This document shows positions 21,957 to 31,353 of a stretch of 64,000 bases of DNA, one piece after another. The notes under the pieces were generated by a model, which saw only the letters and a program-made list of their open reading frames with translations, was not told the DNA's origin and made no database searches. Made by a program: the position numbers and the translations under genes. The DNA comes from Lantana camara (taxonomy: Eukaryota > Streptophyta > Magnoliopsida > Lamiales > Verbenaceae): NCBI GenBank assembly GCA_037501455.1, contig CM074865.1:12966501-13030500 (forward strand). The letters are read 5' to 3'. Positions within the stretch are counted from its first letter, which is position 1; each line of letters begins with the position of its first letter.

Positions 21957-23435
21957 AACCTGGTCCCCAGGTTCATCTGCTCGAGTTTCAAGCTCGAACA
22001 ACTTTCCGTATTCACCCAAGTTCGGGGTTCATGACATCCCGACGAGGGTTAGCTCGAGAAAGGTCTTCAAGCACAAGGGGTCTGAATCTTCAAATCGATC
22101 CGATCATGAATTGCTCTGTCGACTCTCACGATAAAGATGTTCTCAGGTAGATTCAACTCTCACCGTTTGAGTTCAGTTGAGTCAACTCTAAGGCTCGGTA
22201 TTCCACGATTGGCGTAGTTATTGAACTCACACCTCTCTTCAACCAAGCTCTAACTGAATCTACTTCATCCACGATCTAAAGTCCAAAGGGTTAAACATCC
22301 GGACCCTCTTCACACCACTGAAATCTTCAAAAGAAGGTTGTTGATCTCGTTGCAAGGCTCGACCCTCATCTTACCGGGAAAACAACAACTCTCGAACTCT
22401 CAAAACCACTCACCAAAAACAACAAGAAGGCAATAAAATAATTACAAAACAAACTCAAATATGCATGATGCACGTGACATGTATGTTTGATGTACCGTTC
22501 ACTGATGTATTGGGAAGCTTGTTCTTAAATAAACTGGATTGTTGCCAAGGTTCCTTGTCCACATTTATGCCTCGAGATTTGTAGTTCACTTCCCGCTTCA
22601 TTTATCATCCCGGACCTCATCCTATGGTTATTGGGTTAGCTTTTGATAATTCCTTGAATCCCATCTTCTATTCTTGAGTGTTCTTTTAGTCTAATTCTTG
22701 CTTTTCCCAAAGTTGAACTCCTCGGACTTCAGTTATTTGGTAAGATCCTTCACACAATCCATGAACCCGGTGAAGCATTGACATTCTTATAGCCCAAAGT
22801 TCCTTGCCCGTATGTGTATATTTGTAGAAATCCCAAAATTGACCTCACTCCTAATAATCATTCTTGTCCCACATAATTTCTTTTGGAGTGTGCAATTATC
22901 TTCCCCCACGGTAATTCTCTTTCCTTTTTGAATATGAGACCAATCTTCATGATCATCACCTTTCCTCTTTGAATTCCTAGAATTCTTGGAATACCCGAAT
23001 GGGCCTTCAAATGTTTCCTTAAATTCCACTTCTCCAAGGTTATGGTTAAATAGAGGTCACCTTCATGGGTTGATCTTCTTCATCTCCAAGTTCCAAATCG
23101 AGTGACGTGGTTGGACCGCTTAGGAAATTCCTATGAATCGTGCTCTAACCCGATAGTGTAGCTTTTCTCCAATCCTAGCTTCTCTCCCAAGTACTCCAAT
23201 TCCCTACTCTTGACCATTTCATGAAGATCCCCGAACCACTTCTTTATCTTCAACCCATTTTTCTTAATTCCCGTTGAACCACACTTCGTGACATGAGGGG
23301 AGTACCATGCTAAATTTAAACATCGAACATGCATGCCAAATTAAAGTGCAAATGGAATGCAGCACATATTTATCACTTAGACACATAAAATGCCACAAGA
23401 AATATTTATAACACCAAAACAAGTAGTAAGAGCAA
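21957..23435 (-). other. Internal region without pol
   Basis: Between gag and the purine tract I find no protease, reverse transcriptase, RNase H or integrase motif in any frame; the longest ORFs are under 100 codons and unlike known domains. Confidence 0.65.
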
Positions 23436-24446
23436 CTATTTAAATATGTCGTGAATGCACGTGCTATGAATGCGAATACCTCTATCCTCAAATTCTTGTT
23501 GGTGTCCAATTTGAAGCCTTTGATTTCGTTCCCATTGTTTGTGATTCCTTGATTGATCACACTCCGAGACTATGTGATCCTTTAACCCGCATGCATAACA
23601 CTTCTTCAATCGATCCCAACACATGTTGTAGGCGTGATTAGTTCCTCCACAATATGCACACGGTTGAGGCTCTCTCTTTGTTCTTGAAGAATTCCCGACC
23701 TTATGCTTCTTCCCACGGATCTTCTTTTTGGCTTGGATACCGGAATGTTGAAATCTTTCTCCCACTTGAAAGTTGGAGCAAAATCTCAATTCATTTCTCA
23801 ATCCGGAATCCTCTTTTTCTTTTCCTCTTGTTAATCTTCGATTCCCAGCCCTCAAAGCTTTCATTGTATCTTTATCCCAGGTGCTCGTATTCTCCGCAAT
23901 TAAAGCCTCCTTGAACTCATCCTGAAGGCCTTCCATAAAATACCGTGCCTTTGTCTCATCGTTGCCCATAATGTGAGGTACGTATGTACCTAGCCTCTCA
24001 AATTCGTTGATGTACTCCACAACCGTTCCTTCTCCTTGTTTGAGGGCGAGGAATTCTTCAAATCTTCGGTTTTGTAGAATAGCCGGTGTGTACCTTTTCC
24101 TAAACGCATGAACGAAGGCATCCCAAGTTAATCCTTCGCTCGTAGCTTCAAATTGTGGGGCAATTCTTTTCCACCATTGTCTCGCTTGTCCTTGTAGAAG
24201 CAAAATAGCAAGGCGTGCCATATCTTGTGAGTTGCATGGCCATACATCAAAAATACTTTCAACCTCGGATAACCATTCTTCGGCCCGAATATCATCACCT
24301 TCACGAAATTGGGGAGGATTAAATGTTCTGAAATCTCGATACAAGGTTGCCATGGAATTCATAGGTTGCATTTCGACATGAGGTTGCTCTTGATTGTTGA
24401 AGTGTTGAGGTGGTGGTTGATTAAGACCTTGATGACGTGGTGGCAT
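23436..24446 (-). CDS. gag: Gag polyprotein of the gag-only gypsy element
   Basis: An uninterrupted 336-codon ORF. The first third is Pro/Gln-rich and leads to the Retrotrans_gag capsid domain (about residues 35-165: PPQFREGDD, AEEWLSEVESIF, QARQWWKRIAP, FRKRYTPA, VVEYINEFERL). A basic linker follows, then two Cys/His clusters: CAYCGGTNHAYNMC and the CCHC zinc knuckle CYACGLKDHIVSEC, which bind RNA. The protein ends 35 residues after the knuckle, without protease. The start MPPRHQG is the first Met and the capsid similarity begins soon after; about 250 bp of leader separates it from the primer site once the solo LTR is removed. Gag builds the virus-like particle in the cytoplasm. It is the only intact retroelement ORF in the window, so it may still act, or be recently derived. 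Confidence 0.9.
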   Translation of the reverse strand: MPPRHQGLNQPPPQHFNNQEQPHVEMQPMNSMATLYRDFRTFNPPQFREGDDIRAEEWLSEVESIFDVWPCNSQDMARLAILLLQGQARQWWKRIAPQFEATSEGLTWDAFVHAFRKRYTPAILQNRRFEEFLALKQGEGTVVEYINEFERLGTYVPHIMGNDETKARYFMEGLQDEFKEALIAENTSTWDKDTMKALRAGNRRLTRGKEKEDSGLRNELRFCSNFQVGERFQHSGIQAKKKIRGKKHKVGNSSRTKREPQPCAYCGGTNHAYNMCWDRLKKCYACGLKDHIVSECDQSRNHKQWERNQRLQIGHQQEFEDRGIRIHSTCIHDIFK

Positions 24447-25088
24447 CCTGAAATTTTCACAACTACAATATAAATATATGCATGTCGGTTAGTATATGAA
24501 TATATCACATAATTAAGTCAAGTATGTAACATCTCGATCTCTCGGATTTCCAGGTACGTCGTAACGAGAGGGTTATATGCGCATTTAAATTATTTAATTA
24601 TGTAATTGCGTGTTATTTTAATGCATATGTGATTATTTGAATTTATATGAAATTAATTGTTTATATTATGAACTTTGAATTTTAACGTTTAAGTTTGCAT
24701 GCTCGTAATTTGGTCGTTATGTGTCGGAATTCAATTCTGATTTTTGTGAAATTTTGATATGCATGATATATGTGAGTCATGTATGTGTTTGCATGCTCGT
24801 TTTAAGTTTTTGGGTTCGTTCGTCGAGGTTTTAAACCTTAAGTATTTATCGAGGGACATGAGGGCCTAACTAGTTTTAGCGCGCCTCGTGTTCTTGAGGT
24901 CATAACTTGAGCTCGGGAATTCGGATTCGAATTCCGGAAGAGGCGTCGGACTCGCAACGAAGAAAGGAAACTTTTGAACCAGGTTTGGTATTTTTCTAAG
25001 CCCATTTGGACCCCCGTTTTTCACCCGGAACGAGCAGCTTGCACCAAAGCCCCCTTCTTTGACTAGTCTTCACTTGTGAGACCACCAC

Positions 25089-25582
25089 TAGGGGTGTGCA
25101 TAATTTGGGAAAACCGGCCGAACCGACCGAAACCGAAATTTCGGTCGGTACCGATTACCGAACCGAAATTTCAGTTCTGTATTCGATTTTATTTTTTTGG
25201 ACATTTCGGTATTCGGTTCGGTTTCGGTATTTCGATACGGTTTACCGAACCGTACCGAATACCGAAATTATATAAATATATATATAATATTATATAAATA
25301 TATATATAATACATATTATATTTATACATATTAGGTCAGATTATTATATATATAATATATATATAATACTTTTAACATATAATATAATATATATGATATA
25401 ATTTATATATTTTTTATTTTTTTTCCATTTTTTATTTTTTATTTTTTATTTTTTATAAGATTTCGGTAAAACGGGTTTTTACCGAACCGAACCGTGAAGT
25501 TCGGTTCGGTATTCGGTTCTCTAAAATGGTGTACTGAAATTTCGGTTCGGTTCGATTCGGTTATACCGAATGAACACCCCTA
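25089..25582. mobile_element. hAT-type MITE, 494 bp
   Basis: Perfect 8-bp TSD ACCACCAC (25081-25088 and 25583-25590). Ends are TAGGGGTGTGCATA and, on the minus strand, TAGGGGTGTTCATT. The inner ends are packed with CCGAACCGAAA and TTTCGGTTCGG motifs in both senses around an AT-rich core. No transposase ORF. Confidence 0.94.
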
Positions 25583-26231
25583 ACCACCACTAACCTAACC
25601 AAGCCTTAACCATGACTTTATACACTTGAGTTAAGCCTCTTTTCCTCCCTCAACCTCAGCCATTCGAAATCCTCACCCCAAGAGAGAGGAAAATCTGATC
25701 CAAAGAGAAAAAAGAAGAAGAAGAAAGAAGCCTTTCCATGCCTTGTGATTTTTTAAGCAAATGTTCTCCATACTTCTTGATATCTCAAAGGTAAGTATAT
25801 TTGTGCATTCTCCTCTCTTTTATGCATCTTTTGATCCATGAAATTCTTGATATGCATCAGATTTGATTAGAGATTGAAAGCTTGCATGAATCGTAAGGGT
25901 TTGGCATGTTTGGTTGAATTTGGAGTGATCTTGTGTATATTTCTTGAAAGTTATGCATCCTAATTGGTCTTAAGACATCATATAATAAGTGTATGGTTGG
26001 AATTTGCATGAAAGTCTTGGATTCATTAGGTTCCATTTTGAGTTTTGAAGCTTTTGGCCTGAATATGAATATATGCACCTCCCTTGCATTCCTCCTTGTG
26101 TGTCTTCATGTATGCATGAGTTTATGACTTGATATGGTATGCATTTGGTTGAGTTTTGAGTTGGTTTCATGCATTTTAGCCTCCCACTTCGTTCTTGCCC
26201 TGTTTTTACTTCGTTTTGCTGCTGGAAAGGG

Positions 26232-26349
26232 ATCTAAGGGCGTGGATTTTGATCCATGGCCGTGGATTTGTGTCCAGAAACTTGGGACTTTCGGCAGAAG
26301 AATCCACGGGCATGGATTTTTGTACATGGAGAAATCCACGACCGTGGAT
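26232..26349. repeat. Palindrome cassette, arm type ATCCA
   Basis: Four copies of a 16-bp inverted repeat: 26232-26247 (diverged), 26252-26267 (ATCCATGGCCGTGGAT), 26302-26317 (ATCCACGGGCATGGAT) and 26334-26349 (ATCCACGACCGTGGAT). The consensus ATCCACGGCCGTGGAT is a perfect palindrome. Confidence 0.88.
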
Positions 26350-28534
26350 CCTTCTCTGTTTTCAGCCTGAGTTTGTTTTGCTTCGTTTACCCCTCAAACG
26401 AACTCTGATTTACCTGATTTTTGAACCCACGGAAACCTCTTGAAGTCTAGAATATTCTCCAATTGGAATTTCCTCAATATATTTCCCATTTGTGAGATAT
26501 AATCAATTCTTTTTGATGTCCCCACTTCTTCGAAAATCTGCATTTTAGTCCAACTTCGGGCTTACGCCATTTTCACCTCTCTTTGAACCATGATTTCAGC
26601 CATATACCATTTGAAAGGTCTATTTGTATAGTTTCTTCTCCAACAAACCAAACTCAATTCCCACTTCTCAAACTCAAGATATTCTCAGTTTTCCACAGCC
26701 TATATGTTTCGAGAAATTCCAATTTTGACCTCTTTTCGCCCGGAGCCACCCTTTTTGTGTTTTCTTCCATTTTGCTTGTATTTTTCCAACTTGTTTATAT
26801 GCATGATTTTGATGTGTTTAATGTGTGAGCAATGTGTCATGGGCGTTTTATTAATTGGTGGATCCGTTTGTTTTGAAACGTACAATACATGCTCTCATGT
26901 AATATACGTGTTACTCTACGTGCATAATTGAGTTGTTGCTCCCTTTGTTCACCTTGTATGATCTCTTCTTGTTACTTTATGTTATATATGCATTGCTAAT
27001 ATGTTAGTTTATGTATTAACTTACAAGTACTTGATTTATGGATTCGTTTAATGTGAAATATGAACTCATATGATTTAAGTTTTACATTCAAATTACATCA
27101 TATGCATCATAGGCACTTGCCGAGCGTATATTTGGTACATATTGAGTCTAAGGGTATCCTTTGTCATTTACTTTGTTCAGAGCTTGGTACCGTGGGTAGC
27201 AAGGAGGTTCCTTGAGCGTCCGTTTGTGTCTGTTACATATCCTTTTGCTCCACTACTTCGGAAAGGTGAGGTTTTGTTCTTTTAGTTAAAGCGACCTACA
27301 ACCCTACTTGTATTTTAAGCCCGCATGCGAAATATATATGTATATATATAGATAAGTGTTTGATATGTATTTTGTGGGAATTGGCCCTTTGATATGAATC
27401 GTTTGAAAACGTATTGTATAAGTATAAGCTATTTTGTCTTCATTGGAAAACCTTTGTTAAGTGTGCGTGCGTGTGTAAGCGTGATATGATTTGTGTAAGT
27501 TTGGTGATAAGTGTAAGTGTAAGTATGGGCCCCGGAGGAGTGGTATGTGATCTCGGGTCGGCCATGGGGTCACCGGGCTCTCTCATCAACACGACTCCAC
27601 GTGCGGGAGACTTAGTTCTCCCATGCCGACGGTGTGCTGAGTGGCAGGCCCGTCGAAGGAGCGGGCGGGATCCCCCGACTCAAGTTAAGTTTATTGATGT
27701 GGGGGTTGAGAGGGGCACCTCTCTCCCCAAATGGTGTGGCGGTGGGATTGTTTTAAGTACTTTGCTTTTGATTATGTTATTGTGTAAGTGAGTTAAAATT
27801 TGAATTTTCCGTGTTGGCATGTTTAAGCTTATGTTTATGGTTATGAAACGGGGGTGGATTCTAAACTCTAAAACTTGGTTGATTTTGGCCCTTGGCCTTA
27901 AACTCATTTTCTTATACGTAGTATCACGGGTTTAAATGTTTTAGAATGCAAAAACCGCGCCCAGTTCATGAACCCTTTCCATTTTGTTTACGCTTTGCTC
28001 TTATGTATACGTACGGGTGTGTGCGTTAGCCCCCTCACCAGTCATTAGGACTGACCCTCGTTGTTGTTTCCCTTTTTCCCCCCTTTTTGAGTTGCAGGTG
28101 CTTGGAAGTTGAGCTAGGCGGTTGTCTTGTGTCATGGTTGTGGAGAGCTCGAGTCCCATGCATTGTATTTTGTTTCGTTACGTAATTTTGCTAGTTTTGA
28201 AATATGTATAAACTTATGTTTTAGAGTTTTGGGATTTTGGAGAATTATATGACTTGATTTGGCCCTGGTTGGGCATGATTTGTATAATTGTTTTATGGTA
28301 CTCCTAGTTTGAAAAGCATGTATGTTTGGTTATTTGTGATCCTATTGCTTCCGTGTTTGCTCTTGCTTTTATTACGCGCTCTGAGTAGGGTCTAGACCGC
28401 CTAGCTTAGGTTGTGTTTTTGTTTGTCACCCGTTCACCATAGCTTGATGCGTGGTCGGAGTCCCCATTTCGTTTCACGTGTCGGGCTATGGTGCGGGGGA
28501 TGGGGCGTCCTTCGCTCCGGGGTGTTACAAAGTA

Positions 28535-28727
28535 ATTGCAATTAAGAAATGTAATGTATTGCACGTTGTAAAATCAACAAGTGTTAAGAAAATCTAATGC
28601 ATAACTTGACAAATCCGATGTGAATGCACTCACTTAACCACATTGTCCTATGCCGTACGACCTAGACAGACACAAAACGACACTGAACCCTGGTTTTGCA
28701 ACCTGGGGCTCTGATACCACTTTAGGA
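28535..28727 (-). other. Leader of the gag-only element
   Basis: Lies between the primer site and the solo LTR; no coding seen. Confidence 0.6.
28708..28719 (-). other. Primer binding site (tRNA-iMet) of the gag-only element
   Basis: Minus strand TGGTATCAGAGC, the standard complement of the initiator Met-tRNA 3' end, 8 bp from the LTR border. First-strand synthesis would begin here. Confidence 0.92.
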
Positions 28728-31047
28728 TGTAGCACCCCGCACGTGAGGCACCACACCCCCCACCCTATGGCTCAACACGAGTAACGAATGGGAAGTCCAC
28801 ACCCGTATCAAACCATAGCGAATGGGAGGCAAACAAAACAAACCTCCTATGCTAGGCGGAACTTAGACCCTGCAATAAAAGCAACCAACAAAACAGAATG
28901 CAGCGGAAGACTAAAAAAAATCCAAACACATGCACTGGCCACAGGCCTGCAGAAATTAAACATACGAACCACAAGCAAACTTGGGCTCCTCAGGCCTCTT
29001 TTCAATTCATAACAAAGCCCGGCAAGGGCAATTCAATAACAAATCCATAAAGATTCAAATTTATAACTTACAAAGTCGAATCATACATAATTTAAACATA
29101 TGTGAATGCAGAGACTCTTCTAACTCAACTTGACCGACTGAAAGACTCAACACAACTTCGCCTAGCTCGAAACTCCAACGCCAAACCTGCACACTAAAAG
29201 TTAGGAGGGGAGAGGGTCAGTCTACAACTCGACTGAGTAAGGGGCTACCCACACACGCTACATATATATTGGAGCAAAGCATATTCCAATCACATACAGT
29301 TCGTGAACTCAGGGATAGTCTTTGCACACCAAAGTTTTGCTCGTGATACATACATATTGGGATTCTTAACCAAAACCGAACTAATTGAAGCTTCAAGGAC
29401 CCATATCATACCAAATCATATCAAAACATACCTAGTCAAGTCAAATCAAGTCAAATCGTAACCATTCATATCAAATCGTATCAATTCTTATCTTTCATAC
29501 TCAAAAGATCCATATTTTATCATAGTTAAGAATCTATCCCTGTTTCACGAACTTTGACAAAGCAAACATGCAAAACTCGGCGGGTACGAGTAACAATTCC
29601 CATCCTGGGCTCCTCATACAAATTGTACAGTAAGATATATCAATCAATCATGCATAACAATCATATACCTCCTTCTCCGGTGATGGAAGGGTTGCGCGAC
29701 CCAAACCATCCAATCAGATAAGGGGAGCGCGAACACTCAAACCCTCAGGTTCCCATCACCCAACCAAACCTCCTGGTGGGTTCCGGGTTAGTCCTATCAA
29801 TCATGTGGAGAGTGTGCACAGGGGTCATAACCGACGACCCCTATGGTCGTCCCGGTTCCCCCTTACCCACACCTCCTGGGCCCCATTCATTCAATCATAT
29901 CCTAACCCGCTACTAATCAGAAACATAACATACGTAAGATACATACTTTACCTTGCTACAACCACGCTTTACATACCTCTCCGTGTCAAATCCTTAGCAT
30001 ATTCCTTTGCTCGTAGCTCCCGGCTCATACGAGGCACACGGTTTGAAGCGTGGTTTAGCATTACCAATCATAATGAATCAAATCAAATTAAATCAAGCAT
30101 ACGTAGGATTGTACATTGCTCATCATACTTGGAAACGTATTGCAGATTCATAAATTCATACCTCGCACGTATATACATAATAGAGGCTATAGTTCGCATA
30201 CCGGGAAAATAGGCACATTCATAGGGTGTAACTATAACCTAACCTCACCTTACACCGAAGAAGCCAAGAACCAAACACATAATTCATCCCGGAATCAAAA
30301 CGGACTGCAAAACACCACCTCGGGTGCACCTAAACAAACTGAAGACAAGACACAAGGCTTAGACTCAAAATGAACCACATAGACGCACGGCATATGTGCA
30401 TATACTCAAAAGATGTAAATACGTAGGCAAATCTCATTTTCAAACCAAACCCATGCAATTCAAGACATTACATAATCCATCATAATCATTGATAATCATA
30501 TATCATGTTCATGTGCACAATTAAGGCATAACACGAGGTAGGGATACATATCAAAGTGCAAATATGTTTCGTGCAAACAATTCACATTACTTGAGTAACA
30601 TAAAAGGCATATGAGAACAAATACATAAGCATAAACATGATAAAACAAGTTAGGATCAAGTTTGGAGGTGGAAAGGTATGGGAAAAACGGAATAAAAACA
30701 CGAAAAAGGGTTCCGAGTGAAAACGGGCAAAAGCTGACAGTTTTTCAAAACGGATAAGCTGTAGAAAAACTGGTATAACTTGAGATTGAGAAATAAGAAT
30801 TGATTTTTGTTTCTTGTAAATGAAACTAGACACATAGATCTTTCAAATGGTTTAAAGCTCGAATTGTGGTTCAAAGTCAGGCGAAAATCGCGTAGGTTCG
30901 AAGTTGGACAAAAGCAGAATTTCGGTAAAGTGGCGACACAATTTTCAAACTGTTATATCTCACAATCTAGAAAGAATTTTAAGGTGATTCCAATTGGAGA
31001 ATGTTCTAGACTCAAAAAGGTTTCTACAGTCCAAAATTCAGCCAAAT
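28728..31047 (-). repeat. 5' LTR of the gag-only element, truncated
   Basis: Matches 18650-20968 nearly base for base, then stops abruptly at 31047 and continues as copia LTR. The missing 970 bp include the palindrome cassette. Confidence 0.92.
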
Positions 31048-31353
31048 ATTGCACTTCTTTATGTTCTTATTTATGTCCGTTTGGGTTGACTATGTTTTGC
31101 ATGTATTGAACTCCCCTAATCCGATGAGGCCGTTAAGAACTTTGTTGTTATGGGAACGATACATGAAGCAAGTTCTTCACTCCATAGGCGAGGATTAGAA
31201 ACTTCTCCAAGTCAATAAGTCCGACAGACAGTGGGAGTGTCGACCTTGACTCTGCTGAAACTTGCTTATGTGGTTATGTCCTTTTGAAGGATCACTCAGT
31301 TTCATGGAGTGATAAGTGCATACGTTGATGCGTTCATAATACATAAGGGTGAT

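Larger units (their letters stand above)
24525..28529 (+). repeat. Solo LTR (4.0 kb), Tekay-type, inserted in the gag-only element
   Basis: Starts TGTAACATCTCG and ends GGGGTGTTACA, with a perfect 5-bp TSD AAGTA (24520-24524 and 28530-28534). It is about 3.5 kb without the hAT MITE at 25089-25582. About 26446-26700 aligns to the reverse strand of about 20700-20960 in the gag-only element (ATTCTCCAATTGGAAT, TTTGTGAGATATAA, CCATTTGAAAG), so the two LTRs belong to one family in opposite orientation. Also present are a GGGCCCCGG module near 27525 and a palindrome cassette at 26232-26349. Confidence 0.9.
18650..31047 (-). mobile_element. Gypsy element with long LTRs and gag only (TR-GAG-like)
   Basis: Minus-strand order: LTR (28728-31047, truncated), primer site TGGTATCAGAGC at 28708-28719, gag 24446-23436, about 1.5 kb without pol, purine tract 21939-21956, LTR (21938-18650). 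The 5-bp sequence before the left end is ATCAA (18645-18649); the other side was deleted. Removing the solo LTR at 24525-28529 leaves an internal region of only about 2.8 kb, too short for pol. LTR ends (TGTGACGCCCC and GGGGTGCTACA) resemble the Tekay-type LTRs elsewhere in the window. Gag-only elements with LTRs have been described in plants as TR-GAGs; this fits, although later loss of pol is also possible. Confidence 0.82.

Noticed and set aside
27414..27791. 125-codon ORF
   Set aside because: Within the R/U5 part of a solo LTR, in a GC-rich structured block.
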